Origin: DASRDU01 sp035652435
Lineage (GTDB): Bacteria > Acidobacteriota > Blastocatellia > RBC074
Direction of reading: 5' to 3'
Length of the DNA stretch: 64,000 nt
NCBI GenBank assembly: GCA_035652435.1
Contig: DASRDU010000072.1
Location: 115,242 to 179,241 of the forward strand
Part shown: piece by piece, positions 12,256 to 20,968 of the stretch
Position numbering within the stretch: the first letter of the stretch is position 1
Layout: each line of letters begins with the position of its first letter
The notes under the pieces: model-generated
What the model was told of the DNA's origin: nothing
Databases searched by the model: none
What the model saw: only the letters and a program-made list of their open reading frames with translations
Program-made: the position numbers and the translations under genes

Positions 12256-13233
12256 ATGAGTAATTTCAATCAACACAGGACTCAACTGATTTACCTGATG
12301 CTGGCGATGATCGTGGCCGGATTCACCGGGCCGGCTGCCGGCACGTTGAATCTCTCACCCGCGCCCCCGGAAGCAGCCGTCGCAGCGACTGCCGCCCCGG
12401 CGCAGGAAGAACCGGCCCTCCACACCATCCTGGGGCAGGTGAACGACACCTTTGGCCGGGGCGTGTTCGGCGTCATCGTCTCGCTGGAAGGGCCGAACAA
12501 CCTGAAGCTTTACAGCTCGACCAGCCGCACCGGAACCTTTGTTTTCAGCGGAATCCCTGCCGGCGGCCCTTACAAGATTTCCGCGCCGATTGATGTGTTC
12601 AGATATTCCCAGATCCGGGGGCGCTATCCGAATCCCGGCTGGTACACGATCTATAACCTGACTTCGCGGCTGGACAACATCAACTTCATTTACAACCTGA
12701 CTTCGCCCTGGGTCCCGCCGCCGGACCCGAATCCGGGGTCCGGTGGCGGGGGCGGAGGCGGCACGGGTGGCGGAGGCGGCCCGGGCATTACGCCGGGCGG
12801 CCCGCCGGTTGACGGGACGATTCAGAATCCGAGTTTTGAAGGCAATGTGTCGAGCTGGCAGACCAACGGCATTATTCAGACCGCGCGCGGCACCGGCGTG
12901 ACTGACGGCGGGACGGCGGCGAAGCTGCTGCCGACTTCCAACTACGTGCCGGCGAGCCTGACCCAGTTCGTGCAACTGACGCCGGGCGCGACCTATGAAG
13001 TCACCGCTGATTTCACCGTCAGCGACAGCGCCGCCCGCGGCTCCATCGCCATCAAGTGGGGCAACGGAGAAGACGGCCCGGTCGCGCTTTATAACGGCGG
13101 CCTCAACAAGACCGTGCATCTGCAGTTCACCGTCCCCGCCGGCGTCACTCAGGTCGGCTTCCAGGCCAGAGCCACCGGCAGCGCGGGCAAGTACGTCATC
13201 GTGGATAACTTCACTCTGAAACGCCTGACGTGA
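12256..13233 (+). CDS. Secreted protein with regulatory-like beta domain and C-terminal jelly roll; short paralogue of the 6910 protein
   Basis: A 325-residue exported protein. A signal peptide is at residues 10-32 (LIYLMLAMIVAGFTGPAAG). Residues 55-155 are a carboxypeptidase-regulatory-like domain ending in the motif RYPNPGWYTIYNL...LTSPWVPP. A glycine-rich linker (about 160-182) leads to a carbohydrate-binding-like jelly roll (about 185-325, NPSFEGNVSSW). The same domain order and motifs close the 1289-residue protein at 6910, but there the linker is Thr-Pro rich. The open frame extends upstream to a TTG at 12016; ATG 12256 is chosen because AAGGAG lies seven bases before it and the signal peptide follows. 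The function is not known; binding or scaffolding outside the cell is likely. Confidence 0.85.
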   Translation: MSNFNQHRTQLIYLMLAMIVAGFTGPAAGTLNLSPAPPEAAVAATAAPAQEEPALHTILGQVNDTFGRGVFGVIVSLEGPNNLKLYSSTSRTGTFVFSGIPAGGPYKISAPIDVFRYSQIRGRYPNPGWYTIYNLTSRLDNINFIYNLTSPWVPPPDPNPGSGGGGGGGTGGGGGPGITPGGPPVDGTIQNPSFEGNVSSWQTNGIIQTARGTGVTDGGTAAKLLPTSNYVPASLTQFVQLTPGATYEVTADFTVSDSAARGSIAIKWGNGEDGPVALYNGGLNKTVHLQFTVPAGVTQVGFQARATGSAGKYVIVDNFTLKRLT

Positions 13234-13245
13234 GCGGGAAAGTAA

Positions 13246-13337
13246 CAAGGCAAAAGTAAAAAGTCGCCGGCTCAATGTGCCCCGGGCCACTGACTGTCGC
13301 TTTGCCTTTGACCTTTTCACTTTTTACTTTTGCCTTG
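13246..13337. repeat. 18-bp inverted repeat downstream of secreted protein (R5), possible terminator
   Basis: CAAGGCAAAAGTAAAAAG at 13246-13263 has an exact reverse complement at 13320-13337, 13 bases after the stop of the preceding gene. The loop is 56 bases. It is likely part of the dispersed A-rich repeat family. The right arm begins CTTTTTAC, so a weak terminator role is possible. Confidence 0.6.
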
Positions 13338-13437
13338 ATCAAGGGCTTGTGCGTCAACCGACGCCACCTTTTCCGGTCGGGTGCAGCGGGAGGCAATGTG
13401 CCTTCGCCCCAAACCTTTGGCTCTACCTGCACCCGGC

Positions 13438-13502
13438 CGGAATCCGACGCAGAAGCGCGAAGGGACAATGTCAGGCTTGTTGTCTTTGCGCTTCTGCGTT
13501 TC
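13438..13502. repeat. Repeat block R6, second copy, with internal stem
   Basis: This block matches 11601-11664: both run CGGAATCCG, CGCAG, GCGCGAAGGG, TGTCAGGCT, then TGTCTT and a GCGC/CTTC end. Internal arms at 13447-13461 and 13485-13499 pair with one mismatch. The two copies lie downstream of the two paralogous secreted-protein genes. Confidence 0.6.
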
Positions 13503-13586
13503 CATTTCCGGTAATTGACACCTCCCGCCGCATCATCAATACTCGCCTCCGCCGGACCCGGCCTTATCTCGACAACCATTGAAGCT

Positions 13587-14759
13587 ATGAACAAAGTCAC
13601 GCTCGGACTTGAAGTCCTGCTCTCGGAAAAAACTGACCTGCTCCGCTCGGCCCGCGTCGGCCTGATCTGCAATCCGGCGACCGTGGATCACCGGTTTCGT
13701 CACGCCGCCGATTTATTCCATGCCCACCCTGACATCTGCCTCGCCGCGCTCTTCGGCCCGCAGCACGGCATCCGCGGCGAGACGCAGGACAATATGATCG
13801 AGTGGGAAGGCTTCCCCGACAAGCGCACGGGCGTGATGGCGCATTCGCTTTACGGCAAGGTGCGACAGCCGACTGCGGCGATGCTCAGCGAAGTGGACGT
13901 GCTGGTCTTTGACGTGCAGGACGTCGGCACCAGAGTCTACACGTTCAATTACACGATGGCCCTGGCGATGCAGGCCGCGAAGGAGTACGGCAAACGCGTG
14001 GTCGTGCTTGATCGTCCGAATCCGGTGGGCGGCCTGCGTATCGAAGGCAACATCCTCGAACGCGGCCATGAATCCTTCGTCGGCATGTATCCGATCCCGA
14101 TGCGGCACGGGCTGACGGTCGCGGAACTGGCGCTGCTCTTCAATCAGGAATTCGGCATCGGCTGTGAGCTTGAAGTCGTGCCGATGCGCGGCTGGGGCAG
14201 GCAGTTGTATTTTGACGAAACCGGCGCGCCCTGGGTGCTGCCTTCGCCGAATATCCCGACCGTCGAGACCACAGTCGTTTATCCGGGCGCAGTCCTGATC
14301 GAAGGCACGAAGATCAGCGAGGGCCGCGGAACCACGAGGCCCTTTGAACTCGTCGGCGCGCCTTATGTTGATGCGCAGGAACTGGCCGAACACCTTAATG
14401 TGGCAAACCTCCCCGGAGTTTATTTCCGCCCGCACTGCTTCCAGCCGACGTTTCAGAAGCACGCCGGGCAACTCTGCCAGGGAGTGCAGATTCACGTGCA
14501 GTCGCGCCGTGAATTCAAGCCAGTGATCACAGGCGTCGCCGTCATCAAGGCAATTCACGACCTCTACCCGCAGCATTTCGAGTGGCAGGCGCCGCCTTAC
14601 GAATACGTCTTCGACCGGTTGCCTTTCGATGTGATTGCTGGAACTGAAAAGCTGCGTGGGCAGATTGAGAGCGGAACAACACTGGATGAAATTGCAGCAG
14701 GCTGGCGCGATGGTGAAGCTGACTTCGCGCAGCGGCGACAGAAGTATTTGCTTTACTGA
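13587..14759 (+). CDS. DUF1343 / NamZ-type exo-beta-N-acetylmuramidase (GH171 family)
   Basis: A 390-residue protein that fits the DUF1343 family from end to end: VGLICNPATVDHRF near the N-terminus, ALFGPQHGIRGETQDN near residue 52, FDVQDVGTRVYTFNYTM, VVLDRPNPVGG and EGTKISEGRGTTRPFELVGAP. Characterised members (Bacillus NamZ, Tannerella NamZ) cleave terminal N-acetylmuramic acid from peptidoglycan fragments. The family therefore suggests muropeptide recycling or turnover. No signal peptide is seen on this start, so it may act in the cytoplasm or be exported in another way. ATG 13587 is preferred to the TTG at 13515 because homology begins here. It is flanked by repeats and probably transcribed alone. 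Confidence 0.9.
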   Translation: MNKVTLGLEVLLSEKTDLLRSARVGLICNPATVDHRFRHAADLFHAHPDICLAALFGPQHGIRGETQDNMIEWEGFPDKRTGVMAHSLYGKVRQPTAAMLSEVDVLVFDVQDVGTRVYTFNYTMALAMQAAKEYGKRVVVLDRPNPVGGLRIEGNILERGHESFVGMYPIPMRHGLTVAELALLFNQEFGIGCELEVVPMRGWGRQLYFDETGAPWVLPSPNIPTVETTVVYPGAVLIEGTKISEGRGTTRPFELVGAPYVDAQELAEHLNVANLPGVYFRPHCFQPTFQKHAGQLCQGVQIHVQSRREFKPVITGVAVIKAIHDLYPQHFEWQAPPYEYVFDRLPFDVIAGTEKLRGQIESGTTLDEIAAGWRDGEADFAQRRQKYLLY

Positions 14760-14839
14760 TTCGGCCAGCTGTCTGACAATCGACCAGCCCCTGAGCGTCT
14801 GATGTTGGAAAAGTCTATCTGTCAGGGAAAGGGGCAATT

Positions 14840-15286
14840 GTGAAACTGCTGTCTGGCGTATTTTTGATCTGTGCCGTTTTTTGTTGTCAGCGTGCAAGCA
14901 GCCAGAAGGTGGCAGACTTAAAAATAGAGGGCATCAAGGTCACTAAAGTGGTTGTCTCGTCACAAGGGAAAGTAGCTGAAGAAATGAACAAAGCAATTGC
15001 TACAATCACAGATCCGGCACAGATATCCAGGCTGACTGAGTTCTGCGCGGGACGCCTGAAGGAAAAGAGGTGGCTGCCAGAATCGGATGGTTTTACGATG
15101 GCTCATCGCCCCCCTGTCTACCTCGTCTTTTATGACGGTGATCAGGGTAAGTATAACTTTGGAATCGGGCAGAAGTTTTTTTCCACGGTTGATGGCGCCG
15201 GCTACACATGGACCAGAGCAGATGCCAAAGAGATTGAAAAGTTTCTGAGCCTGATTGGAATTGACAGCAAATATTTGCTCTATTAA
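14840..15286 (+). CDS. Small exported protein of unknown function
   Basis: A 148-residue protein beginning at a GTG after GGGAAAGGGG. The first 21 residues form a signal peptide (LLSGVFLICAVFCC, followed by ASSQ); a lipoprotein cysteine is possible but the spacing is unclear. The mature part has an amphipathic middle and a YLVFYDGDQGKYNFGIG strand pair. I recognise no family. Base composition is more AT-rich than the neighbours, which may mark recent acquisition. It stands alone between NamZ and the facing zinc-ribbon gene. Confidence 0.65.
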   Translation: MKLLSGVFLICAVFCCQRASSQKVADLKIEGIKVTKVVVSSQGKVAEEMNKAIATITDPAQISRLTEFCAGRLKEKRWLPESDGFTMAHRPPVYLVFYDGDQGKYNFGIGQKFFSTVDGAGYTWTRADAKEIEKFLSLIGIDSKYLLY

Positions 15287-15329
15287 GAGAATCTTCCGTC
15301 AGCAGCAAGGCTCCGGCTGGATGAGCATG

Positions 15330-15728
15330 TCAGGAGTCGGTTCCAGCCTTGCGCGCGACGCCTTCAAGGTGGACACGCCTCGCCTCTTCGCGGCGCTCAC
15401 GCTCACGCCGGCGGCACGACCGACAGAGTTTCGCCGTCGAGTAGACATAGCCCTTTGCCACCTCGTACCACCATTTCTGCCGGGTCGCTGTCCAGATTTC
15501 TTCCTTCCCGCATCCCTGGCAGCGGAACGGGATGTCCACATAATAGCCGCGAGCCACAAACGCGGGGACGCCGTAGCTGTTGCAGAGCGCAAGCAGATCC
15601 ACATTCACCGGCACTGTCCCGACGGGTCTTTCGCTCTGCCGCCCGGCAGGCTCCGGTGAGCCGCGTTTCGCCTGACGTTTCGCGCGTCTGGCTTTCATCT
15701 CTGTCCGAGGCTGCTTTCCGCTCTTCAT
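15330..15728 (-). CDS. Zinc-ribbon protein (zf-trcl-like)
   Basis: A 132-residue basic protein. The centre carries a zinc ribbon, C70-x2-C73 and C102-x2-C105, around the conserved text IWTATRQKWWYEVAKG. This matches the 'probable zinc-ribbon' family found as small stand-alone proteins in many bacteria. The N-terminal 35 residues and the C-terminal 25 are rich in Arg and Lys, consistent with nucleic acid binding, though the role is unknown. An internal ATG at codon 11 is an alternative start. It lies 27 bases downstream of wecB on the same strand, so the two may be cotranscribed. Confidence 0.78.
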   Translation of the reverse strand: MKSGKQPRTEMKARRAKRQAKRGSPEPAGRQSERPVGTVPVNVDLLALCNSYGVPAFVARGYYVDIPFRCQGCGKEEIWTATRQKWWYEVAKGYVYSTAKLCRSCRRRERERREEARRVHLEGVARKAGTDS

Positions 15729-15755
15729 CTCTGCATCAGGTTGGGCGCACAGCTG

Positions 15756-16904
15756 CTATTCAACTCCCCGGCCAGCCTGGCTGTTGTCAGATACTTTTAT
15801 ATCGCCTGCGATCAGCCTTGCCACGATGCGCTCGCTCGCGTGGCCGTCGCCGTAAGGATTGACGGCGCGCGACATGCTTTCGTATTCCTCACGATCTTCC
15901 ATCAATCGAATCGTCTCGCTGACAATCTTCTGCGGATCGGTGCCGACCAGTTTCACCGTCCCGGCCTCGACGCCTTCGGGGCGCTCGGTGACTTCGCGCA
16001 ACACCAGCACGGGTTTGCCAAGGCCGGGCGCTTCTTCCTGCAGGCCGCCTGAATCGGTCAGCACCAGATGTGAACGCTTGAGCAACTGCACGAGCGGCAG
16101 GTAATCAACCGGTTCGAGCAGCGTGATGTTGGGCGTGCGGCTCAGTTTCCCGAGCGCCGCGCGCTGCACGTTCGGGTTGAGGTGCACCGGATAGACAAGC
16201 TGCGTGTCGGGGTAACGCGCGGCGATTTCATTCAGCGCGTCGCAGATTTGTTCCAGCGGCCCGCCGAAATTCTCGCGGCGGTGAGCTGTGACGAGGATCA
16301 GGCGTTTGTTCTGCGGCACCACGGCGAGCGGGCCGGAATGCCAGTCGTATGGCCTCTCGGCCACGTCGAGCAGCGCGTCAATGACCGTGTTGCCGGTCAC
16401 AAGGATGGTCGCGTCGCTCACCCCCTCGCCGAGCAGATTCAGGCGCGCGCTTTCGGTCGGCGCGAAATGGAGGTCGCAGACGCAATCGGCGATGCGGCGG
16501 TTGATCTCTTCGGGAAAGGGCTGGAAGCGGTCCCCGGTACGCAGGCCCGCTTCGATGTGGCCGACTTTGATGCGGTGGTAAAAGGCCGCGAGCGAAGCCA
16601 CCATCGCCGTCGTCGTGTCGCCCTGCGTCAGCACCCAGTCGGGCTTCTCTTTTTGCAGCACCGAATCGAGGCTCGTCAGCGCACCGGCGGTCAGAGCCGA
16701 CAACGTCTGATCCGGCTGCATCAGGTTCAGGTCGTAATCAGGCTCGATGCCGAAGAGTTCCAGCACCTGATCGAGCATCCGGCGGTGCTGCGCGGTGACG
16801 CAGACTACGGGGGCGATGCGGTCGCGGTGTTTTTTCAGCTCTTTCACGACCGGAGCCATCTTGATCGCTTCCGGTCGCGTGCCGAAGACGCAGAGGACTT
16901 TCAT
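15756..16904 (-). CDS. wecB: UDP-N-acetylglucosamine 2-epimerase (non-hydrolysing)
   Basis: A 382-residue enzyme that interconverts UDP-GlcNAc and UDP-ManNAc in the cytoplasm to supply surface polysaccharide synthesis. Family motifs are seen in order: FGTRPEAIKMAPVV at the N-terminus, LTQGDTTTAMVASLAAFY, GHIEAGLRTGD, LVTGNTVIDAL, and the UDP-binding TDSGGLQEEAPGLGKPVLVLR segment with GTVKLVG. Length and motifs are standard for WecB/MnaA. No other polysaccharide gene is adjacent. An R5 A-rich repeat lies just upstream of its start (16931-16945). Confidence 0.95.
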   Translation of the reverse strand: MKVLCVFGTRPEAIKMAPVVKELKKHRDRIAPVVCVTAQHRRMLDQVLELFGIEPDYDLNLMQPDQTLSALTAGALTSLDSVLQKEKPDWVLTQGDTTTAMVASLAAFYHRIKVGHIEAGLRTGDRFQPFPEEINRRIADCVCDLHFAPTESARLNLLGEGVSDATILVTGNTVIDALLDVAERPYDWHSGPLAVVPQNKRLILVTAHRRENFGGPLEQICDALNEIAARYPDTQLVYPVHLNPNVQRAALGKLSRTPNITLLEPVDYLPLVQLLKRSHLVLTDSGGLQEEAPGLGKPVLVLREVTERPEGVEAGTVKLVGTDPQKIVSETIRLMEDREEYESMSRAVNPYGDGHASERIVARLIAGDIKVSDNSQAGRGVE

Positions 16905-17015
16905 ACGGAAAAGCAGAAGATAAAAAGCAGAAAGTAAAAAGGCAGCGAGAAAAATAAGGAAGCATGCCGGGCGATGTCAATCAGATGCGGTGCTGATGGC
17001 GCGCGCGCGGCACGC

Positions 17016-19379
17016 TCAGGCGACGGCGATCTGCAGGCGGCGGACTTTGGGCCACGTGGCGGTGAGCAGCTCCTTCACATCCTCGCTCGGCAGCGGCTTA
17101 GAGAACATATAACCCTGCACGTAGCTGCAATTCATCCCCGTCAGCCGGGCGATCTGCTCTTCGGTCTCCACGCCCTCGGCGATCACTTCCATCCCGAGGT
17201 TGCTCGCCAGCGTGATGATGGCGCGCACGATCTCGGAGTTCTTCGAGACGTTCAGGCGCATGACGAATGAGCGGTCAATCTTGATTGTGTCAATCGGGAA
17301 GCGGTGGAGGTAGCTCAGTGACGAATAGCCCGTGCCGAAATCGTCGAGCGAGATGCGAATGCCCCGGTCTTTCAGCTGCTTGAGCGTGGCGGCTGCCGCC
17401 TCGGGGTTTTCGATGAGCGAGCTTTCCGTGATCTCCAGCTTGAGGCTGCTCGGGGTGAGTCCCGTTTCCGCGAGGATCTGGCCGATCCGCTCCGTCAGGT
17501 CGGGTTGCGCGAACTGCTTGCCGGAGAGATTGACGCTGATCGTGAGCGGCGGGTTGGAGGGGAATTCCTCCTGCCAGACCTGCACCTGACGGCAGGATTC
17601 GCGCAGCACCCACTGGTCGAGCTGGATGATCAGGCCGGTGTCTTCGGCGATCTGGACGAAGCGGCCCGGCGAAATCAGCCCCTGCTGCGGGTGCTGCCAG
17701 CGCACCAGCGATTCAAAGCCCATGATGTGGCGGCTGTCGAGCGAGACGATGGGCTGGTAATGAATCCTGAACTCGTCCCGGCTGAGCGCGCGGCGCAGGT
17801 CTGTTTCCAGTTGCAGCAGCCCGACGGCGCGGGCATGCATGTCATTATCGAACAGCTCCAGACAGCCGCGCCCCCGATTCTTGGCGTGATACATCGCCGT
17901 GTCGGCGTCGCGCAGGAAATCTTCGGCCTGTTCGTAGGAAGGGTGGCTGACCGCGATGCCGATGCTGGCCGAGGCGAAGATTTCGCGCCCGCCGATGCTG
18001 AACGGCTGGAGCAGGTCCTGCTGGAGCCGTTCCGCCGCGTGCGTCGCGTCGGCGATGCTGGTGATGTGATCGAGGATGATGGCGAACTCGTCGCCGCCCA
18101 GGCGCGCCACCATGTCGCCGGGTCGCAGATTCGTTTCGAGCCGCCGCGCGATGCCCACGAGCAGCTGGTCGCCGACGTGATGGCCGAGCGAGTCATTGAT
18201 GACCTTGAAGCGGTCGAGGTCAAGGAAGAGCGCGGCAAACAGATACTCCGGGCGGTGCCGGGTGCGGCTGAGCGAACGCTTGAGCCGGTCCATAAACAGC
18301 ACGCGGTTCGCGAGGCCGGTGAGCGAATCGTGGAAGGCGTTGTGCAGCAGCTGTCGCTCGGCCTCCTTGCGGTCGGTCACGTCGGTGAGTGAGCCGACCA
18401 TGCGGTAGGCCACGCCTTCGGCGTCCCGGGCCACGAGCCCGCGACTCAGCATCCAGTGATAATCGCCGCTTCGGTGGAGCATGCGGTGTTCATTCTCGAA
18501 TTGCAGGATCCAGCCGCAGAGGACGGCTTCGAGGTCGGCCTTGAAGACCTCGCGGTCTTCGGGGTGAATCCGTTCGAGTATCTCCTCGGGGCCGTGGCCG
18601 ATCTCGTCGTCGGCGTAGCCGAGCATCTCCTTCCAGCGGGGGCAGAGGTAGACCTTGTTATTCTTCAGATCCCAGTCCCAGATGCCGTCGTTGGCGCTGC
18701 GCACGGCCATCGAGTAACGCTGCTCGCTGACGGCCAGCGACTCGATCAGCTGGACGTATTCATTCACCTGCTGTTTGAGTTCGCTGTTGCTGCGGGCGAG
18801 TTCATTGCTGCGCTGCTCGACCCGGTCGAGCAGCGTTTCTTTCAGGCGCAGTTGTTCGGCGATTTCCTCATGGCTCTGTGTGATCAGGCAGCGCCGGCGC
18901 AGTTCGAGGTGGTAGACCACGGCGTCGGCCAGACTGCGGAGCATCTGCGTCTGCTGGGGGGTGAGGGCGCGCGGCTGCAGGTCCGCGACGTAGAGCGTGC
19001 CCAGCGCGTAGCCGTCAATCGTGATGAGCGGCGCGCCGGCGTAAAAGCGGATGCCGGAAGAGCCCGAGACCTGCGGGTGCCAGTTGAATCTCTTCTCCTT
19101 GAGCGCGTCGGTGACCACCAGCATTTCAGGTTCGAGGATCGCCCAAGAGCAGAAACTTCCGTCACGCGGCATGATGGCCAGCACCGACCCCACGCGCGAC
19201 TTGTACCAGATGTGGCTGGCGCCGACGAAGCTGAGCAGGGCGATCGGGGTCTGGCAGACCTGGGCCGCCAGACTGGTCAGGTTGTCGAAGGAATCTTCGG
19301 GCCCGGTCTCGAGGATCTGGTATTGCCGCAAAGCCTCAAGTCGGGCTTCTTCATTGGCTGGCAGTGGTGCTTTGATCAT
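17016..19379 (-). CDS. GAF-PAS-GGDEF-EAL cyclic di-GMP signalling protein
   Basis: A 787-residue soluble regulator. A GAF domain covers about residues 20-155, a short coiled coil follows, then a PAS/PAC domain (about 225-345, DGIWDWDLKNNKVYL). The GGDEF domain has an intact RLGGDEF active site and an RPGD product-inhibition (RxxD) site five residues before it. The EAL domain has the metal and catalytic residues: ESLVRW, NLSGKQ, EITESS, DDFGTGYSSL and EGVETEEQ. Both synthesis and hydrolysis of c-di-GMP are therefore possible; in such tandem proteins the GGDEF often only regulates. It lies beside the chemosensory cluster and near two PilZ proteins, pointing to motility or attachment control. 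Confidence 0.95.
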   Translation of the reverse strand: MIKAPLPANEEARLEALRQYQILETGPEDSFDNLTSLAAQVCQTPIALLSFVGASHIWYKSRVGSVLAIMPRDGSFCSWAILEPEMLVVTDALKEKRFNWHPQVSGSSGIRFYAGAPLITIDGYALGTLYVADLQPRALTPQQTQMLRSLADAVVYHLELRRRCLITQSHEEIAEQLRLKETLLDRVEQRSNELARSNSELKQQVNEYVQLIESLAVSEQRYSMAVRSANDGIWDWDLKNNKVYLCPRWKEMLGYADDEIGHGPEEILERIHPEDREVFKADLEAVLCGWILQFENEHRMLHRSGDYHWMLSRGLVARDAEGVAYRMVGSLTDVTDRKEAERQLLHNAFHDSLTGLANRVLFMDRLKRSLSRTRHRPEYLFAALFLDLDRFKVINDSLGHHVGDQLLVGIARRLETNLRPGDMVARLGGDEFAIILDHITSIADATHAAERLQQDLLQPFSIGGREIFASASIGIAVSHPSYEQAEDFLRDADTAMYHAKNRGRGCLELFDNDMHARAVGLLQLETDLRRALSRDEFRIHYQPIVSLDSRHIMGFESLVRWQHPQQGLISPGRFVQIAEDTGLIIQLDQWVLRESCRQVQVWQEEFPSNPPLTISVNLSGKQFAQPDLTERIGQILAETGLTPSSLKLEITESSLIENPEAAAATLKQLKDRGIRISLDDFGTGYSSLSYLHRFPIDTIKIDRSFVMRLNVSKNSEIVRAIITLASNLGMEVIAEGVETEEQIARLTGMNCSYVQGYMFSKPLPSEDVKELLTATWPKVRRLQIAVA

Positions 19380-20048
19380 GCGCTCACCTGTCGTTCACCT
19401 GCCCGCTGGCAGACATGAAATTCGGGGGAATTCAGCTCGTGGGGGCAGGCTGCCGGGGACACGAGCAGCCGATCCATGGCGATTTAATCTAACAGCAATT
19501 CCAGCCTGACTCTGTGATAAATCGGTGACATTTCGATTACTGTGACGGCGGCCCGACTGACAGTTCCTGTCAGACCGGGGCTGGCAGACCATGTCACTCG
19601 CCCGCCCGTTAATCCCGCGGCCATAGCATCAGGATTACGTTTGTCAGGGCCGGAATGTGTGATTCCGCTGGCATATAAATTGCTCGCGTTTGTTCGACCG
19701 ACTGTGCCGAATCGCATCTCCGCACGAGAGATCTGTTGCATTGAATAATCTGCCGGTCAGCAAACGGGTGACAGGGCAGGAGTCCACGCTGAAAGAGATA
19801 ATCACGGGATGAAGTTTGTGCTGCTGCCCTTTGTCGGTAACCATCAGATCCTCAGTCTCGCCCTGCAAGTTTAAGCTCCGCGAATCACAATGAAGGACCA
19901 GTCAGTAAAGAACCCGACACTCTTGTCAGATGGCATGCCTGCCGCCGGCGCGCGCCGCGGCCCGCAGAATGACACAAGGCTGAACGAACCGGCGCCATCA
20001 CCCCGGGTGGTGGGAAAACATTGTAGGCAGTGAAACCGGTGCAATCAT
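19380..20048. other. Divergent intergenic region upstream of the chemosensory cluster
   Basis: 669 bases without a supported gene, between the leftward c-di-GMP gene and the rightward DUF4388 gene. It contains a strong sigma-54-type element at 19669-19684 and then about 360 bases of possible leader. A 21-codon frame at 19809-19874 is open but has no convincing support. No ordinary sigma-70 promoter stands out. Confidence 0.55.
19669..19684 (+). promoter_or_regulatory. Candidate sigma-54 (-24/-12) promoter for the chemosensory operon
   Basis: The sequence TGGCATATAAATTGCT matches the sigma-54 consensus TGGCAC-N5-TTGCW at all but one defined base, with GG (19670-19671) and GC (19682-19683) separated by exactly ten bases. 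It points toward the DUF4388 gene at 20049. Transcription would start near 19695, giving a leader of about 350 bases. Type IV pilus and motility genes are often under sigma-54, which fits, but no activator gene is in the window. Confidence 0.5.
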
Positions 20049-20924
20049 ATGGCTATCGAGGGCGATCTCAGAGACATTACCATCAGCAGTTTTGTTCAGG
20101 TGCTGTGCATCGAGCGCCGTAAAACCACCCTGATCGTCAGGCGGCGCGGCGAGGAAGGTGCGGTCTTTTTCGACGACGGCGAGATTGTGCATGCTGCCGT
20201 CGGCGATTGCGAGGGGGCGGAAGCGCTCTACCGGCTGCTGACCTGGAGCGACGGCTCCTTTCACACCAATGATCAGATCATGGCGCCGGGCCGGACTATC
20301 GGGGTGAGCTGGAATAACCTGCTGCTCGAAGGGATGCGGCGGATTGACGAGCAGGCCCGTGCCCGGGCCGGGTATGCGCCCGGGGCCGACACGATCACGG
20401 CCCAGGAAAAACAGCCGTTCTCCCCGGCCGACATCGAGCATGACAACAACTACGAGGCCGAGCTGATCCTGATGTTGTCAAAGCTCGAACTGTTCCTGAT
20501 CCATTTGGGAGAACACCGGGCGCAGAAGGAGCCGGCCCAGGCACTCCAGTCGCTCGCCGAACTGGTCAATCAGATCATCGAGTTTTTCGAGAACATCCCG
20601 GAGGCGTACGCGATGTCGGGTTCGCTCGTCAAGGCGCTGACCAGAGTCGCCGACCTCTACCCTCAGACCAGACTGCTCGGGGCGCAGTATAACCGGCTGC
20701 GGGTCTCCACCGTGGTCACGGTTTACCAGAACTGGGCCGAGGACCCGAATGACCGCCGCTATCTGTTCCGGCAGATCTGTTACGGGATGATGCAGGTGGC
20801 GGAATCATATTTTTCCCTCTTCGCCACCTACTTCCGCGACCCCGACCGGAGTGATCAGTGGCGTGAAACTTACGGAGTTTTTCTGACCGACCTCAGACGG
20901 GCAGTGGACAAAGTTCCTTTCTAG
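20049..20924 (+). CDS. DUF4388 (PATAN-like) protein, first gene of a Pix/Pil-like chemosensory cluster
   Basis: A 291-residue protein. Residues 1-95 are a DUF4388 domain: GDLRDITISSFVQVLCIERRK, then VFFDDGEIVHAAVGD and LTWSDGSFH. This domain is related to the PATAN domain of cyanobacterial PatA/PixG regulators, where it is thought to mediate protein-protein contacts. The remaining 190 residues appear all-helical and I recognise no second family. Unlike PatA and PixG, there is no receiver domain here; a separate REC-DUF4388 protein is encoded at the far end of the cluster. The CheW gene starts 44 bases downstream, indicating one operon. Confidence 0.85.
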   Translation: MAIEGDLRDITISSFVQVLCIERRKTTLIVRRRGEEGAVFFDDGEIVHAAVGDCEGAEALYRLLTWSDGSFHTNDQIMAPGRTIGVSWNNLLLEGMRRIDEQARARAGYAPGADTITAQEKQPFSPADIEHDNNYEAELILMLSKLELFLIHLGEHRAQKEPAQALQSLAELVNQIIEFFENIPEAYAMSGSLVKALTRVADLYPQTRLLGAQYNRLRVSTVVTVYQNWAEDPNDRRYLFRQICYGMMQVAESYFSLFATYFRDPDRSDQWRETYGVFLTDLRRAVDKVPF

Positions 20925-20968
20925 TCCGTCCGGGTCCGGCCCAGCCATCATTACCAGGGAGGTGCCCG

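Noticed and set aside
18456..19418. 320-codon plus-strand frame opposite the GGDEF-EAL gene
   Set aside because: It mirrors the codon structure of a convincing five-motif gene and shows no domain of its own.
19809..19874. 21-codon frame in the leader before the chemosensory operon
   Set aside because: Too short, with only weak purine-rich sequence upstream; a leader peptide cannot be excluded but is not supported.
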